Source: Jiangella endophytica (lineage in GTDB: Bacteria; Actinomycetota; Actinomycetes; Jiangellales; Jiangellaceae). Taken from it: a stretch of 64,000 nt of DNA. Made by a program: the position numbers and the translations under genes. Below are positions 55,248 to 63,490 of the stretch, one piece after another. The notes beneath the pieces were generated by a model. It saw only the letters and a program-made list of their open reading frames with translations, was not told where the DNA came from and searched no databases. The first letter of the stretch is position 1, and the number at the start of each line of letters is the position of its first letter. Location: the NCBI RefSeq assembly GCF_003427025.1, contig NZ_QVAI01000014.1:124001-188000 (forward strand), given 5' to 3'.

Positions 55248-56120
55248 TCAGAGCTTCTCGACCTGCGGGATGACGTCGGCACCGATGCGCTCGATCGCGT
55301 CCAGCCGCGGCACCGTCGGCACGGAGCCCACCGCGACCTCGACGCCGAGGTCCGCCAGTTGGCCGAGCTCGTCGATGAGCCGCTGCGTGTGCTCGCCGTT
55401 CTCGCCGACGTCGAGCACGTGGTAGACGGTCTTGGTGATCTCGTCGTAGTCGCGGCCGACGTCGGCGCAGTGCTGTCGCAGGACGTCGAGCTTGCGCGGC
55501 AGCTCTGGCGTGTTGAACAGGTTGCAGGCGTCGCCGTACTGCGCGACCAGCCGCAGCGTCTTCTTCTCGCCACCGCCGCCGATCATGATCGGCGGGTGCG
55601 GCCGGCTCAGCGACTGCGGCGAGTTCAGCAGCCGCTCGGCTTGCGTGAACCGCCCCTGGAACGGGCCCTCGTCGTCGGACCACATCTGCAGCAGGTAGCG
55701 CAGCGCCTCCTCGAGCCGCTCGAACCGCTCGGACGTGGACGGGAACGTGAAGCCCAGGCCGCGGGACTCCTCCTCGTTCCAGCCGGCGCCGATGCCCAGG
55801 ATGGCGCGCCCGCCGGACAGCACGTCCAGCGTGGTGACGGCCTTGGCGAGCAGGCCCGGCTCGCGGTAGTGGATGCCGGTGATGACGGTGAGCAGTTTGG
55901 CCTGCTCGGTGTGCGCGGCCAGGAAGCCGAGCGCCGTGTACGCCTCGAGCATGTCGTTCTCGGACGGGCCGACGCCGCGGATCTGGAAGAAGTGGTCCAT
56001 GACCGCGACGTACTCGAACCCGGCCTGATCGGCGGTTCGGGCGACGGCAGCCAGCTCGCCGCCCAGCGCGGCGGGGCCGTTCGGCCAGGTGAAGTTGGGA
56101 ATCTGCAGACCGACCTTCAT
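55248..56120 (-). CDS. LLM-class F420-dependent oxidoreductase
   Basis: 290 residues with a luciferase-like TIM barrel: MKVGLQIPNFTWPNGPAALG, GFEYVAVMDHFFQIRGVG, LLTVITGIHYREPGLLAKAV, TTLDVLSGGRAILGIGAGWN and PPIMIGGGGEKKTLRLVAQY. The FTWPNG and DHFFQI features are those of the actinobacterial TIGR03560-type F420 group, which use reduced F420 rather than FMNH2. Substrate unknown. It is divergent from a TetR gene with a strong operator in the 140-base gap, so it is probably the repressed target. Confidence 0.9.
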   Translation of the reverse strand: MKVGLQIPNFTWPNGPAALGGELAAVARTADQAGFEYVAVMDHFFQIRGVGPSENDMLEAYTALGFLAAHTEQAKLLTVITGIHYREPGLLAKAVTTLDVLSGGRAILGIGAGWNEEESRGLGFTFPSTSERFERLEEALRYLLQMWSDDEGPFQGRFTQAERLLNSPQSLSRPHPPIMIGGGGEKKTLRLVAQYGDACNLFNTPELPRKLDVLRQHCADVGRDYDEITKTVYHVLDVGENGEHTQRLIDELGQLADLGVEVAVGSVPTVPRLDAIERIGADVIPQVEKL

Positions 56121-56196
56121 GACGTGATGGTTTCCTTCGCTCGGAGAGCCGCAGGTGAGGTGCTTCGCAGCGGAAGCGGTCGACTAAGGTGGAGGG

Positions 56197-56224
56197 ATCC
56201 CTCCGTATCACCATACGGAGGGAT
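56197..56224. promoter_or_regulatory. TetR operator with 12-bp perfect arms
   Basis: ATCCCTCCGTAT (56197-56208), spacer CACC, then the exact complement ATACGGAGGGAT (56213-56224). A further half-site, GCCTCCGT, follows at 56226-56233. It lies between the divergent oxidoreductase and TetR starts, 36 bases before the TetR ATG. Confidence 0.8.
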
Positions 56225-56260
56225 GCCTCCGTTTGCAAGACGCTCGAGCGAGGTGACGGC

Positions 56261-56929
56261 ATGACGAACGCGGACGGCCCGGCCTCCGGCGTCGGCGCGA
56301 CCACGCCCGGCGGCGGAGCGTCCGGCCGCGGCGCGACCACGCCCGGCGGCGGAGCGTCCGGCGAGGCGCCGTCCGACGTCTTCGCGCGGCGGCCGAAGCG
56401 CGCCGACGCCCGCCGCAACTACGAGAAGCTGCTCACCGCCGCTCGCGAGGCGTTCGCCGAGGCCGGGGTCTCCGCGTCACTCGAGGACATCGCCCGCCGG
56501 GCCGGGGTCGGCATCGGCACGCTCTACCGCCACTTCCCCACCCGCCAGGACCTGTTCGAGAGCGTCTACATCGACGAGGTCGAGGCGTTGTGCCGCACCG
56601 CCGACGACCTCGCCGGCCAGCCGCCATGGGACGCGCTGGCCGGCTGGCTGCGCCGCTTCGTCACGTACACGGCCACGAAGCGGGCCATCGCCGAGGCGCT
56701 CAACCACGACTCCCCGGTGTTCGCGACCTGCCGCAAGGCGATCGACGCCGCCGGGCAGCCGTTGCTGAGCCGCGCCCAGAAGTCCGGCGACGCCCGCCCG
56801 GATGCCTCGTTCGACGATGTGCTGCGGCTGGTCGGCGGCGTCACGATGTACCCGTTCGCCGATCCCGCCCAGCTGGAGCGGGTCCTGACCATGGCGCTGG
56901 ACGGCATCCGGGAGCGGCCGGAGGGCTGA
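56261..56929 (+). CDS. TetR-family repressor with a Gly/Thr-rich repeat N-terminus
   Basis: 222 residues from ATG 56261, preceded by GAGGTGAC. Residues about 5-40 are a low-complexity Gly/Ala/Thr/Pro extension with a duplicated 12-residue unit. The HTH then reads NYEKLLTAAREAFAEAGVSA and SLEDIARRAGVGIGTLYRHF, followed by PTRQDLFESVYIDEV. The ligand domain (about 105-220) matches the SbtR-like C-terminal type (ALAGWLRRFVTYTATKRAIA). Expected to repress the divergent F420-type oxidoreductase and itself via the ATACGGAGGGAT palindrome. Confidence 0.9.
   Translation: MTNADGPASGVGATTPGGGASGRGATTPGGGASGEAPSDVFARRPKRADARRNYEKLLTAAREAFAEAGVSASLEDIARRAGVGIGTLYRHFPTRQDLFESVYIDEVEALCRTADDLAGQPPWDALAGWLRRFVTYTATKRAIAEALNHDSPVFATCRKAIDAAGQPLLSRAQKSGDARPDASFDDVLRLVGGVTMYPFADPAQLERVLTMALDGIRERPEG
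56294..56362 (+). repeat. 33-bp perfect direct repeat inside the TetR gene
   Basis: The segments 56294-56326 and 56330-56362 are identical over 33 bases, with a 36-base period. They code for GATTPGGGASG twice, separated by one Arg. This lengthens the disordered N-terminal arm in frame. Confidence 0.9.
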
Positions 56930-56955
56930 TCACCGGCCCGGCCGCGACACCGCCG

Positions 56956-57348
56956 TCAGCGCGCGTCGTCCAGGTAGGCCTGGGCGACCTTCTTCGGCGC
57001 GCGGTCCAGCCAGGCCTCGACCACCAGCTCGACCAGCTCCGGCTCGTCGATGCGCTCCAACCGCACCAGCACCGCTGAGTACCCGTCGAAGTGCGGCGTG
57101 GTGAAGAAGACCTCCGGATCGTCGGCGAGGATCGCCTCCTTCGCACCGAGATCGGGCACCCACGCCCCGAGAATCGGCCCGGCCGGAGCGGCGTCACCCA
57201 GGGCGGCGATGTCGCCCTTGCGCAGCGGCCGCTCCCAGACGAACGACTTGTCGCGCACCCGCCAGCTGCGCAGACCGTCGCGACCGGTCTGCTCGGTCGA
57301 CTCCGGCAACGCCGTCGCGATGCGGCTGACGTCGTCCCAGCTGCACAT
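56956..57348 (-). CDS. MmcQ/YjbR-family protein
   Basis: 130 residues, matching the small MmcQ/YjbR (CyaY-like fold) family in length and pattern: SWDDVSRIATALPESTEQTG, SWRVRDKSFVWERPL, EVFFTTPHFDGYSAVLVRLE and ELVELVVEAWLDRAPKKVAQ. Its function is not established; some members were suggested to bind DNA. Probably monocistronic, convergent with the TetR gene. Confidence 0.88.
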   Translation of the reverse strand: MCSWDDVSRIATALPESTEQTGRDGLRSWRVRDKSFVWERPLRKGDIAALGDAAPAGPILGAWVPDLGAKEAILADDPEVFFTTPHFDGYSAVLVRLERIDEPELVELVVEAWLDRAPKKVAQAYLDDAR

Positions 57349-57403
57349 GTGATCAACATAGACCCGCAGGACCCGGGTTGGACAGGGGCCGACTGCGCCG
57401 CTG

Positions 57404-58279
57404 TCAGGCCGGACGGGACCGGATGCTCTCGATGATCCGGTCGAACGACTTCTTCCCGTGTCCCTCCGCCAACTGCCGCGCGAGCAGCCCCTGGATCGGC
57501 GCGACGATGTCCGGTGCGACGCCCTGCTCGATGCTGGCCGTGACGATCACGTCCAGCGCGGACTTGTTGAACACGACGTCCTGCACGTCGGTGGTGTAGT
57601 CGCCACTGTCGACGAATGCGGCCGCGTACGTCAGCGAGCCGGTCATGGCCCTCAGCCAGTCCCCCGCCGACTCGGCGAACTCGGCGGCGGTCACGCCGGC
57701 CGTCCCGACCATCGCCGCTCCGTGCAGGAAGCCGGCGAACATCGTGTACATGCCGCTCAGCAGCGCGAGGTCGTAGAGCGAGGCCAGCCCGGCGTCGGCG
57801 CCGAACCAGCGGCTGGTGCCGAGCAGGTCCAGCGTCGGCCGGTACCGCTGGAACGCCGCCTCGTCGCCGCTGTACAGGAACGCCGACGACTCGGTGCCGA
57901 TCATCGGCGGCGTGGCCATCATGCCGCTGTCGACGTAGTCGATGCCCTGCCCGGCTGCCCACACGGCGAGCTCCCGGGCCTGCCGTGGTGTGCCGGTCGT
58001 GAGCTGGACGACCGTGCGCCCGGCCAGCTCCGTGGCGACCGGCTCCAGCAGCTCACGGGTCGCGGCATAGTCGAGCACGCAGACCAGCACCAACGGACTG
58101 CTGGTGACGGCCTGCGCGACGGTGGCCGCGCGAGTCGCGCCCCTGGCGACCAGGTCGTCGGTACGCGACGGCGTGCGGTTCCACACCGTGACCGGGTGGC
58201 CGGCCTCCAGCAGCACACGGGCGATCTCGCGGCCCATCGCGCCGAGGCCGACGACGGTGACGGGATGACGGTCGGTCAT
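57404..58279 (-). CDS. Imine-reductase-like NAD(P)-dependent beta-hydroxyacid dehydrogenase family protein
   Basis: 291 residues from ATG 58279, with AAAGGAC upstream. The N-terminal Rossmann fold reads VTVVGLGAMGREIARVLLEA, then VTVWNRTPSRTDDLVARGA (the NRT typical of NADP use). A segment VQLTTGTPRQARELAVWAAG and DYVDSGMMATPPMIGT replaces the 6-PGDH-type substrate motif, as in imine reductases. The helical C-terminal domain forms dimers in this family. Probable reductase of imines or beta-hydroxy acids; substrate unknown. Divergent from an AfsR-type regulator 98 bases away, which may control it. Confidence 0.82.
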   Translation of the reverse strand: MTDRHPVTVVGLGAMGREIARVLLEAGHPVTVWNRTPSRTDDLVARGATRAATVAQAVTSSPLVLVCVLDYAATRELLEPVATELAGRTVVQLTTGTPRQARELAVWAAGQGIDYVDSGMMATPPMIGTESSAFLYSGDEAAFQRYRPTLDLLGTSRWFGADAGLASLYDLALLSGMYTMFAGFLHGAAMVGTAGVTAAEFAESAGDWLRAMTGSLTYAAAFVDSGDYTTDVQDVVFNKSALDVIVTASIEQGVAPDIVAPIQGLLARQLAEGHGKKSFDRIIESIRSRPA

Positions 58280-58377
58280 GATGACGTCCTTTCGTGGTTC
58301 GGTCCCGCCGAGCCTGCGTGCGGCCGCTTTCGAAACGCTCACGGTCGCCTCCCGAGCTGCTCGGCTAGCGTGGGGAC

Positions 58378-61300
58378 GTGCGTTTCGGGGTGCTCGGGCC
58401 GCTGGAGGTCACCACGGCCGACGGCGTCCCGGTGCGGGTCCCGGAGGCGAAGATCCGGCTGCTGCTCGCGGTCCTGCTGGCGCACCGTGGCCGCGCCGTC
58501 TCCGCCGACCGCCTCGTCGACGCGTTGTGGGCGGACGCACCGCCGGCCCGCCCGCTCGGCGCGCTGCAGACCAAGGTGTCGCTGCTGCGGCGGACGATCG
58601 GCGCCGGACTGGTGACGTACCGGCCCGCGGGCTACCAGCTGCACGCGCCCGCCGAGGACGTCGACGCGGGACGGTTCGCGGCGCTGGTCGGACGGGCCCG
58701 GGCGCACGACGATCCCGGCGCACGCTCGGCACTGCTCGGTACGGCGCTGGAACTCTGGCGCGGACCGGCGTTCGCCGAGGTCGCCGACGCGGGGGCACTG
58801 GCGCCGGCGATCCGGCAACTGGAGGAACTCCGGCTGGTGACGGTCGAGGAGTGGGCCGAGGCGCGTTTGGAGGTGGCCGGCGATGCGGCGGCATACGGCG
58901 CGTTGGCCGGCGAGCTGGTGCGGTGGGTGGGTGCGGAGCCGCTACGCGAACGGCTCCGGGCGGCGCAGGTGCGAGCGCTCTACGGCGCGGGCCGGCAGGT
59001 CGACGCACTGGCGAGCCTGGCCGACCTGCGTGAGCGGCTGGCCGACGAGCTCGGGGTGGACCCGTCGCCGGAGCTGCTGCGGCTGCAGGCCGCGGTCCTC
59101 GCCCAGGACCCCGACCTGACCCGTGCCCGGCCGCACCGCCGCACGTCGTCCGCGGGCAACCTGCCGGCACCGCTCACGCCCCTGGTCGGACGAGCGGCGG
59201 CGATCGAGGACGCCGCCCGGACGCTCGCGCAACACCGGCTGGTGACGTTGACCGGCCCGGGCGGGGTCGGCAAGACCCGGCTCGGCGTCGAGGTCGCCGG
59301 CCGGACGGGGCTGCGCGACGGCGCCTGGCTGGTCGAGCTGGCCGGCCTGCGTCCGGCCGGCCGGACGGACGGCGCACCGGACGGAGCGGCGGCGTGGGAC
59401 GCCATCGCGGAGTCGATCGCCGGCGTCCTCCAGGTGCGCGCCGATGCCGGACCCGACCCCGTCACCCGGCTGGCCGCGGCATTGCACACGCGCGAGCTGC
59501 TCCTGGTGCTGGACAACTGCGAGCACCTGGGCGACGCCGCCGCCGAGGTCGCCGCACGGCTGCTGCGCGCCGCCCCCGCGATCCGCGTCCTCGCCACCAG
59601 CCAGCTCCCGCTCGGCCTGCCCGGCGAGGTCGTCCTGCCCGTCGCGCCGCTGGACCCCTCCACCGACGCCGCCGAGCTCTTCCTGGCCCGGGCCGCGGCC
59701 GCCGCGCCCGGCCACGAGCTGGACCGCGGCACCGTCGCCGAGATCTGCCGGCGGCTGGACGGCCTGCCGCTGGCGCTGGAGCTGGCCGCGACCCGCGTCC
59801 GGGCCCTCGGCGAGCGCGATCTGCTGGCCCGGCTGGACCACCGGTTCGAGCTGCTCGCCGCGCATCGCGGCGGGCCGGAGCGGCAGCGGACGCTGCGAGC
59901 GGTGATCGACTGGAGCTGGGAACTGCTCACCGAGCCGGAACGGACGGTGCTGCGCCGGCTCGCGGTTCCCGCCGACGGGTGCGACCTCACCGGGGCCGAA
60001 ACGATCGCCGCCGCCGGCGACGACGTACGACCGACGGCCGTCGCCGGACTACTGAGCCAGCTGGTGGACCGGTCGCTGCTCACCGTCGTGCCGTCACCGG
60101 CCGGGCCGCGCTACCGGCTGCTGGAGTCCGTCGCCGCGTACGCGGGCGAGCGGCTGAGCGCGGCGGGCGAGCTGGACGCCGTCCGGCGGCGGCACCGCGA
60201 CCACCTCCTGACGCTCGCGACCCGCGCCGACGCCGGGCTGCGCGGCCCGGATCAGCGGTACTGGCTGGACGTCCTGGACACGGAGTCGGCCAACCTGCGC
60301 GCTGTGCTCGACGACGCCGTGCGGGCCGGTGCCGCGGAGCCGGCGTTGCGGCTGGTCGACGCGCTGGGGTGGTACTGGTTCCTGCGCGGCCGGCTGAGCG
60401 AGGGACGGCGTTCGGCCGCTGCCGCGCTCGCCGTCGACGGCGCCGCCCCGGCCGGGTTGCGGGCGCGGGTGGACGTCTGGGCGGCCGGGTTCGCCGTCCA
60501 GCTCGGCGACGATCCGGCCATGGCCACGCACGCCGACGCCGTCCTGTCCGGGTTCGACGGCGACGATGCCGGGCTGGCCTGGGCACGGTGGTTCCTCAGC
60601 CTCGGGCTGGCCGGCGTCGGTGACCTGTCCGTGCACGTCCGGCGGGTGGCGGCGGCGCTGACGACGTTCCGCCGGCTCGGCGACCGCTGGGGGACGGCGG
60701 CCGCGCTCAGTCTGCGCGCCGATCTCGCCCGCCCGCTCGGCTCCGCGGACGCCGGGCTGCGGTCGGCCGAGGAGGCGGCCGCGCTCTTCCGTGAGCTGGG
60801 CGACCGCTGGGGACAGCTCCGGGTCACCGACACCCTGGCCGGCCGCGCCGAGATCCGCGGCGACTACGAACGCGCCGCCGTCCTGCACGAGGAGGGCGTG
60901 CGCATCGCGACCGAGCTGGGCCTGGCGACCGACCTGTCCGCACAGCTGGCCGGCCTCGGCCGGATCGCCCTGCTGCGCGGCGACCTCGCGGCCGCCGACG
61001 ACCTGCACGAGCAGGCCAGGCTGCTCGCCGCCCGGCACGCGCACCGGCGGGGCGAGCAGTTCGCCGAGATCGGGCTCGCGTTGTCGGCCCGGCGGCAGGG
61101 CCGGCTGGACGACGCCGAACGGCACCTGCGCGCCTGGCTGGACTGGTGCCTCGACGTCGACGGCGACATGGGCGCGGCGCTCATCCTGGCCGAGCTGGGC
61201 TTCGTCGCCGAACTGCGCGGCGACGCCGACGCCGCGCGGGTGCTGCACCTGGACGGCCTCGCGGCGGCGCGGTCGGCCGGTGACCCGCGTGCCGTCGCAC

Positions 61301-61560
61301 TGGCGCTGGAGGGCCTCGCCGGAGTCCACGCGTCGACGGGCGACGGTGCCGGTGCGGCACGGCTGCTCGGCGCGGCGGCGGCCGCCCGCGAAGGGTCGGG
61401 TGTGCCATTGCCGCCGGCCGAACGCGGCGACGTCGACCGCATCGCCGCCGCGGCGGCCACGGTCGTCGGCCGCGACCGGTTCGACACGCAGTTCGCCGCC
61501 GGGCGCACGGTGCCGCCGCAGCACGCCTACCCACCGGCCGGCCCGCCCCGCACCCCCTGA
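58378..61560 (+). CDS. AfsR/SARP-type regulator (BTAD, NB-ARC-like ATPase, TPR)
   Basis: 1060 residues from GTG 58378. Winged helix (VRFGVLGPLEVTTADGVPVR, AEDVDAGRFAALV), BTAD domain (LELWRGPAFAEVADA, LRERLRAAQVRALYGAGRQV, LGVDPSPELLRLQAAVL), then the ATPase with Walker A GPGGVGKTRLGVEV and Walker B LLLVLDNCEHLGD. It continues with LDGLPLALELAATRVRAL and WSWELLTEPERTVLRRL, then a long TPR-like alpha-helical part (about 600-1040) absent from the shorter paralogue at 50394. Full-length member of the family. Likely target: the divergent reductase gene, by position. Confidence 0.9.
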   Translation: MRFGVLGPLEVTTADGVPVRVPEAKIRLLLAVLLAHRGRAVSADRLVDALWADAPPARPLGALQTKVSLLRRTIGAGLVTYRPAGYQLHAPAEDVDAGRFAALVGRARAHDDPGARSALLGTALELWRGPAFAEVADAGALAPAIRQLEELRLVTVEEWAEARLEVAGDAAAYGALAGELVRWVGAEPLRERLRAAQVRALYGAGRQVDALASLADLRERLADELGVDPSPELLRLQAAVLAQDPDLTRARPHRRTSSAGNLPAPLTPLVGRAAAIEDAARTLAQHRLVTLTGPGGVGKTRLGVEVAGRTGLRDGAWLVELAGLRPAGRTDGAPDGAAAWDAIAESIAGVLQVRADAGPDPVTRLAAALHTRELLLVLDNCEHLGDAAAEVAARLLRAAPAIRVLATSQLPLGLPGEVVLPVAPLDPSTDAAELFLARAAAAAPGHELDRGTVAEICRRLDGLPLALELAATRVRALGERDLLARLDHRFELLAAHRGGPERQRTLRAVIDWSWELLTEPERTVLRRLAVPADGCDLTGAETIAAAGDDVRPTAVAGLLSQLVDRSLLTVVPSPAGPRYRLLESVAAYAGERLSAAGELDAVRRRHRDHLLTLATRADAGLRGPDQRYWLDVLDTESANLRAVLDDAVRAGAAEPALRLVDALGWYWFLRGRLSEGRRSAAAALAVDGAAPAGLRARVDVWAAGFAVQLGDDPAMATHADAVLSGFDGDDAGLAWARWFLSLGLAGVGDLSVHVRRVAAALTTFRRLGDRWGTAAALSLRADLARPLGSADAGLRSAEEAAALFRELGDRWGQLRVTDTLAGRAEIRGDYERAAVLHEEGVRIATELGLATDLSAQLAGLGRIALLRGDLAAADDLHEQARLLAARHAHRRGEQFAEIGLALSARRQGRLDDAERHLRAWLDWCLDVDGDMGAALILAELGFVAELRGDADAARVLHLDGLAAARSAGDPRAVALALEGLAGVHASTGDGAGAARLLGAAAAAREGSGVPLPPAERGDVDRIAAAAATVVGRDRFDTQFAAGRTVPPQHAYPPAGPPRTP

Positions 61561-61645
61561 CGCCCGACCGGCCAGGAACGCCGTCCCGCCGCAGCCGCGG
61601 CGCCGGCCACGTCCGGGCCCCACCACCGCCCAGCCGCGGCGCCGG

Positions 61646-62200
61646 TCAGGCCAGCCGCCGCCACAGCCCCGGGTAGTCGGTGACCAGCCCGTCGTCGTCC
61701 ACCGTCAGGTCGGCGGAGAAGTCGCCGGACGAGTACCGGTAGACGTCCGGGCCCAGCCGCTCGTACCGCTGGTCCACCGCGTCCGCCGTCAGCCCCTTGT
61801 CGACCTGCACATAGACGATCCGCAGGTCGGCCGACTCCCCTGCCGCCAACCCCAGCCGGCGGATCGGCAGCGTGTTGGTGAACGGCGTCAGCGCGATGTC
61901 GACGTCGACGCAGCCGGCGAGATCGGCCCGCTCGGCGCCGTCGCCGTCGAACCAGCGGCCGTCCGCGCGGTGGTCCAGCACCAGGCCGGGCTCACCGTAC
62001 GAGGCCAGCGTCAGCCGCCGCACCGTCCAGTCCGGGCCGGCCTCGATCGCGTACGCCAGCCGGGTCGGCCGCCCGTCCAGCGCGACGATCACGCCGTCGG
62101 CGCGCACCCCGTCGTCGTCGGCGCGAAGCACCAGGTGCTCGGTGGCCGGCCAGGCCAGCGCCGACCACATCAGCTCTCGCTCCAGGTTACCGGTCATCAT
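61646..62200 (-). CDS. Putative glycolipid-binding family protein
   Basis: 184 residues matching the glycolipid-binding (PF06475-type) family in length and layout: WSALAWPATEHLVLRADDDG, VRADGVIVALDGRPTRLAYA, WTVRRLTLASYGEPGLVLDH, DVDIALTPFTNTLPIRRLG and VYRYSSGDFSADLTVDDDGL. No signal peptide. Function not established. Divergent from the CGNR gene with a 52-base gap that includes the palindrome AACTAGTT. Confidence 0.75.
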   Translation of the reverse strand: MMTGNLERELMWSALAWPATEHLVLRADDDGVRADGVIVALDGRPTRLAYAIEAGPDWTVRRLTLASYGEPGLVLDHRADGRWFDGDGAERADLAGCVDVDIALTPFTNTLPIRRLGLAAGESADLRIVYVQVDKGLTADAVDQRYERLGPDVYRYSSGDFSADLTVDDDGLVTDYPGLWRRLA

Positions 62201-62252
62201 GAACGCCAGTTAACAGCGTCCAGCCACTCGACGCAACCGGTAAACTAGTTGA

Positions 62253-62789
62253 ATGGTTAGCGTCGCGCAGGAAGCGCCCGGCGCGCTCGAGGCCGTCCGC
62301 GAGCTGCTGAACAGCTGGCTGATCCCCAACGACACCCGGCAGCCCGACGATCGCTTCGACGCCTGGGCCGCCGCGCACGCCGTCCCGCCCGCCGATCACG
62401 CGGGCGTCCGGTGGCTGCGCGACGAGCTCCGCTCGGCCGTCGAGGGCAAGGCCGATCCGGACGCCGTCGTCACCGCGTGGATCGAGCGGACGGGCGTGCG
62501 GCCGCGCGTCAGCGGCGGGTCCCTGCGATTCCGGCACGACGGCGGCACCGCCGGCGACCTGCTGGTCGCCGTCGTGACCGCCGTCGGCGACGGGACCTGG
62601 CGACGGCTCAAGACCTGCCCCGACTGCCGCTGGGCGTTCTACGACCACACCCGCAACGCCAGCAAGCGCTGGTGCCTCATGAGCGCCGGCGGCCCGGACG
62701 GCCGGTCGTGCGGCAGCATCGCCAAGGTGCGCGCCTACCGGGCGCGTCAGGCCTCGGCACCGGGCATCGGCTCGTCCGACGCCGGGTAA
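62253..62789 (+). CDS. CGNR-type zinc-finger protein (probable stress regulator)
   Basis: 178 residues. The N-terminal part matches ABATE-like domains (ALEAVRELLNSWLIPND, HAGVRWLRDELRSAV). The C-terminal finger is RLKTCPDCRWAFYDHTRNAS, then KRWCLMSA and SCGSIAKVRAYRAR. The usual CGNR is CGSI here, with an 8-residue insertion before it, but all four cysteines are present. Members are thought to bind DNA. Its last 43 bases overlap the end of the convergent AHSA1 gene. Confidence 0.82.
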   Translation: MVSVAQEAPGALEAVRELLNSWLIPNDTRQPDDRFDAWAAAHAVPPADHAGVRWLRDELRSAVEGKADPDAVVTAWIERTGVRPRVSGGSLRFRHDGGTAGDLLVAVVTAVGDGTWRRLKTCPDCRWAFYDHTRNASKRWCLMSAGGPDGRSCGSIAKVRAYRARQASAPGIGSSDAG

Positions 62790-63490
62790 CGCCGGCCCCA
62801 CCACGCCGACCACCGCTCGTCCAGGCCGGCGTACGCGGCGTCGTCGAGGCCGAACGTGCTGAGCACGGCCATGGCCGAGCCGTTCGGCTTCTCGGCGCCG
62901 GGCGGCACGAACGCGACGACGAGCAGCCCCTCGCCCCACCCGTCGACGGTGAGCCCGAGCTGGTTGGCCGACCGGAACCACACCACACCGGCGACGTCCT
63001 GGCCGACGAGCGTCGCGCGGTACGCCGACCCGGCCGGCATCGCCGCGATGTCGTCGAGGCCGAGCTCACCGAAGAGCTCCGGCGCACCGGCGACCGTCCC
63101 GGCGAAGAACGCGGTGCGCCGCGGCGCGTCCGGCTGGCGCTCCAGGTAGAAGCGCAGCTGCTGCAGGAACGTCGTCCAGCCCTCGGTGATGTCGTCGTAG
63201 TAGGCGTCCCACTCGGGGCTGACGCCACGCGGCGCCCTGGTCAACGTGACCCGCGTGCCGTCGCCGACCGCTTCGACGACGATGTTGTCGCCCTCCTGCA
63301 CGCCGAGCGTGCGGGCCGGCGCGTCCTCGGTGAAGCTCTGGAAGTAGATGAGGTCGATCTCCTCGTCCAGGCTCGGCGCGTCCCAGCCGTGCCAGTGCCT
63401 GATGCGGTCCTTCTCGCGCAGCGCGCGCCACACGTCGTCGACGGGCGCGGCGATGGTCACCTGGATGACGGGGCGCTCGTGGTCGTTCAT
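62747..63490 (-). CDS. SRPBCC/AHSA1-type protein
   Basis: 247 residues. The START-like AHSA1 domain occupies about residues 5-130 (IQVTIAAPVDDVWRALREKD, RIRHWHGWDAPSLDEEIDLI, GWTTFLQQLRFYLER). The remainder is a second, weaker domain (WFRSANQLGLTVDGWGEGLL). Its ATG overlaps the TGA of the upstream ArsR gene (ATGA), the common ArsR-AHSA1 pairing, in which a lipid-like ligand may be involved. Function not established. Confidence 0.85.
   Translation of the reverse strand: MNDHERPVIQVTIAAPVDDVWRALREKDRIRHWHGWDAPSLDEEIDLIYFQSFTEDAPARTLGVQEGDNIVVEAVGDGTRVTLTRAPRGVSPEWDAYYDDITEGWTTFLQQLRFYLERQPDAPRRTAFFAGTVAGAPELFGELGLDDIAAMPAGSAYRATLVGQDVAGVVWFRSANQLGLTVDGWGEGLLVVAFVPPGAEKPNGSAMAVLSTFGLDDAAYAGLDERWSAWWGRRYPASDEPMPGAEA

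Noticed and set aside
62241-62248. AACTAGTT palindrome as an operator of the CGNR gene
   Set aside because: Only 8 bp and no second copy nearby; too weak to list as a site.
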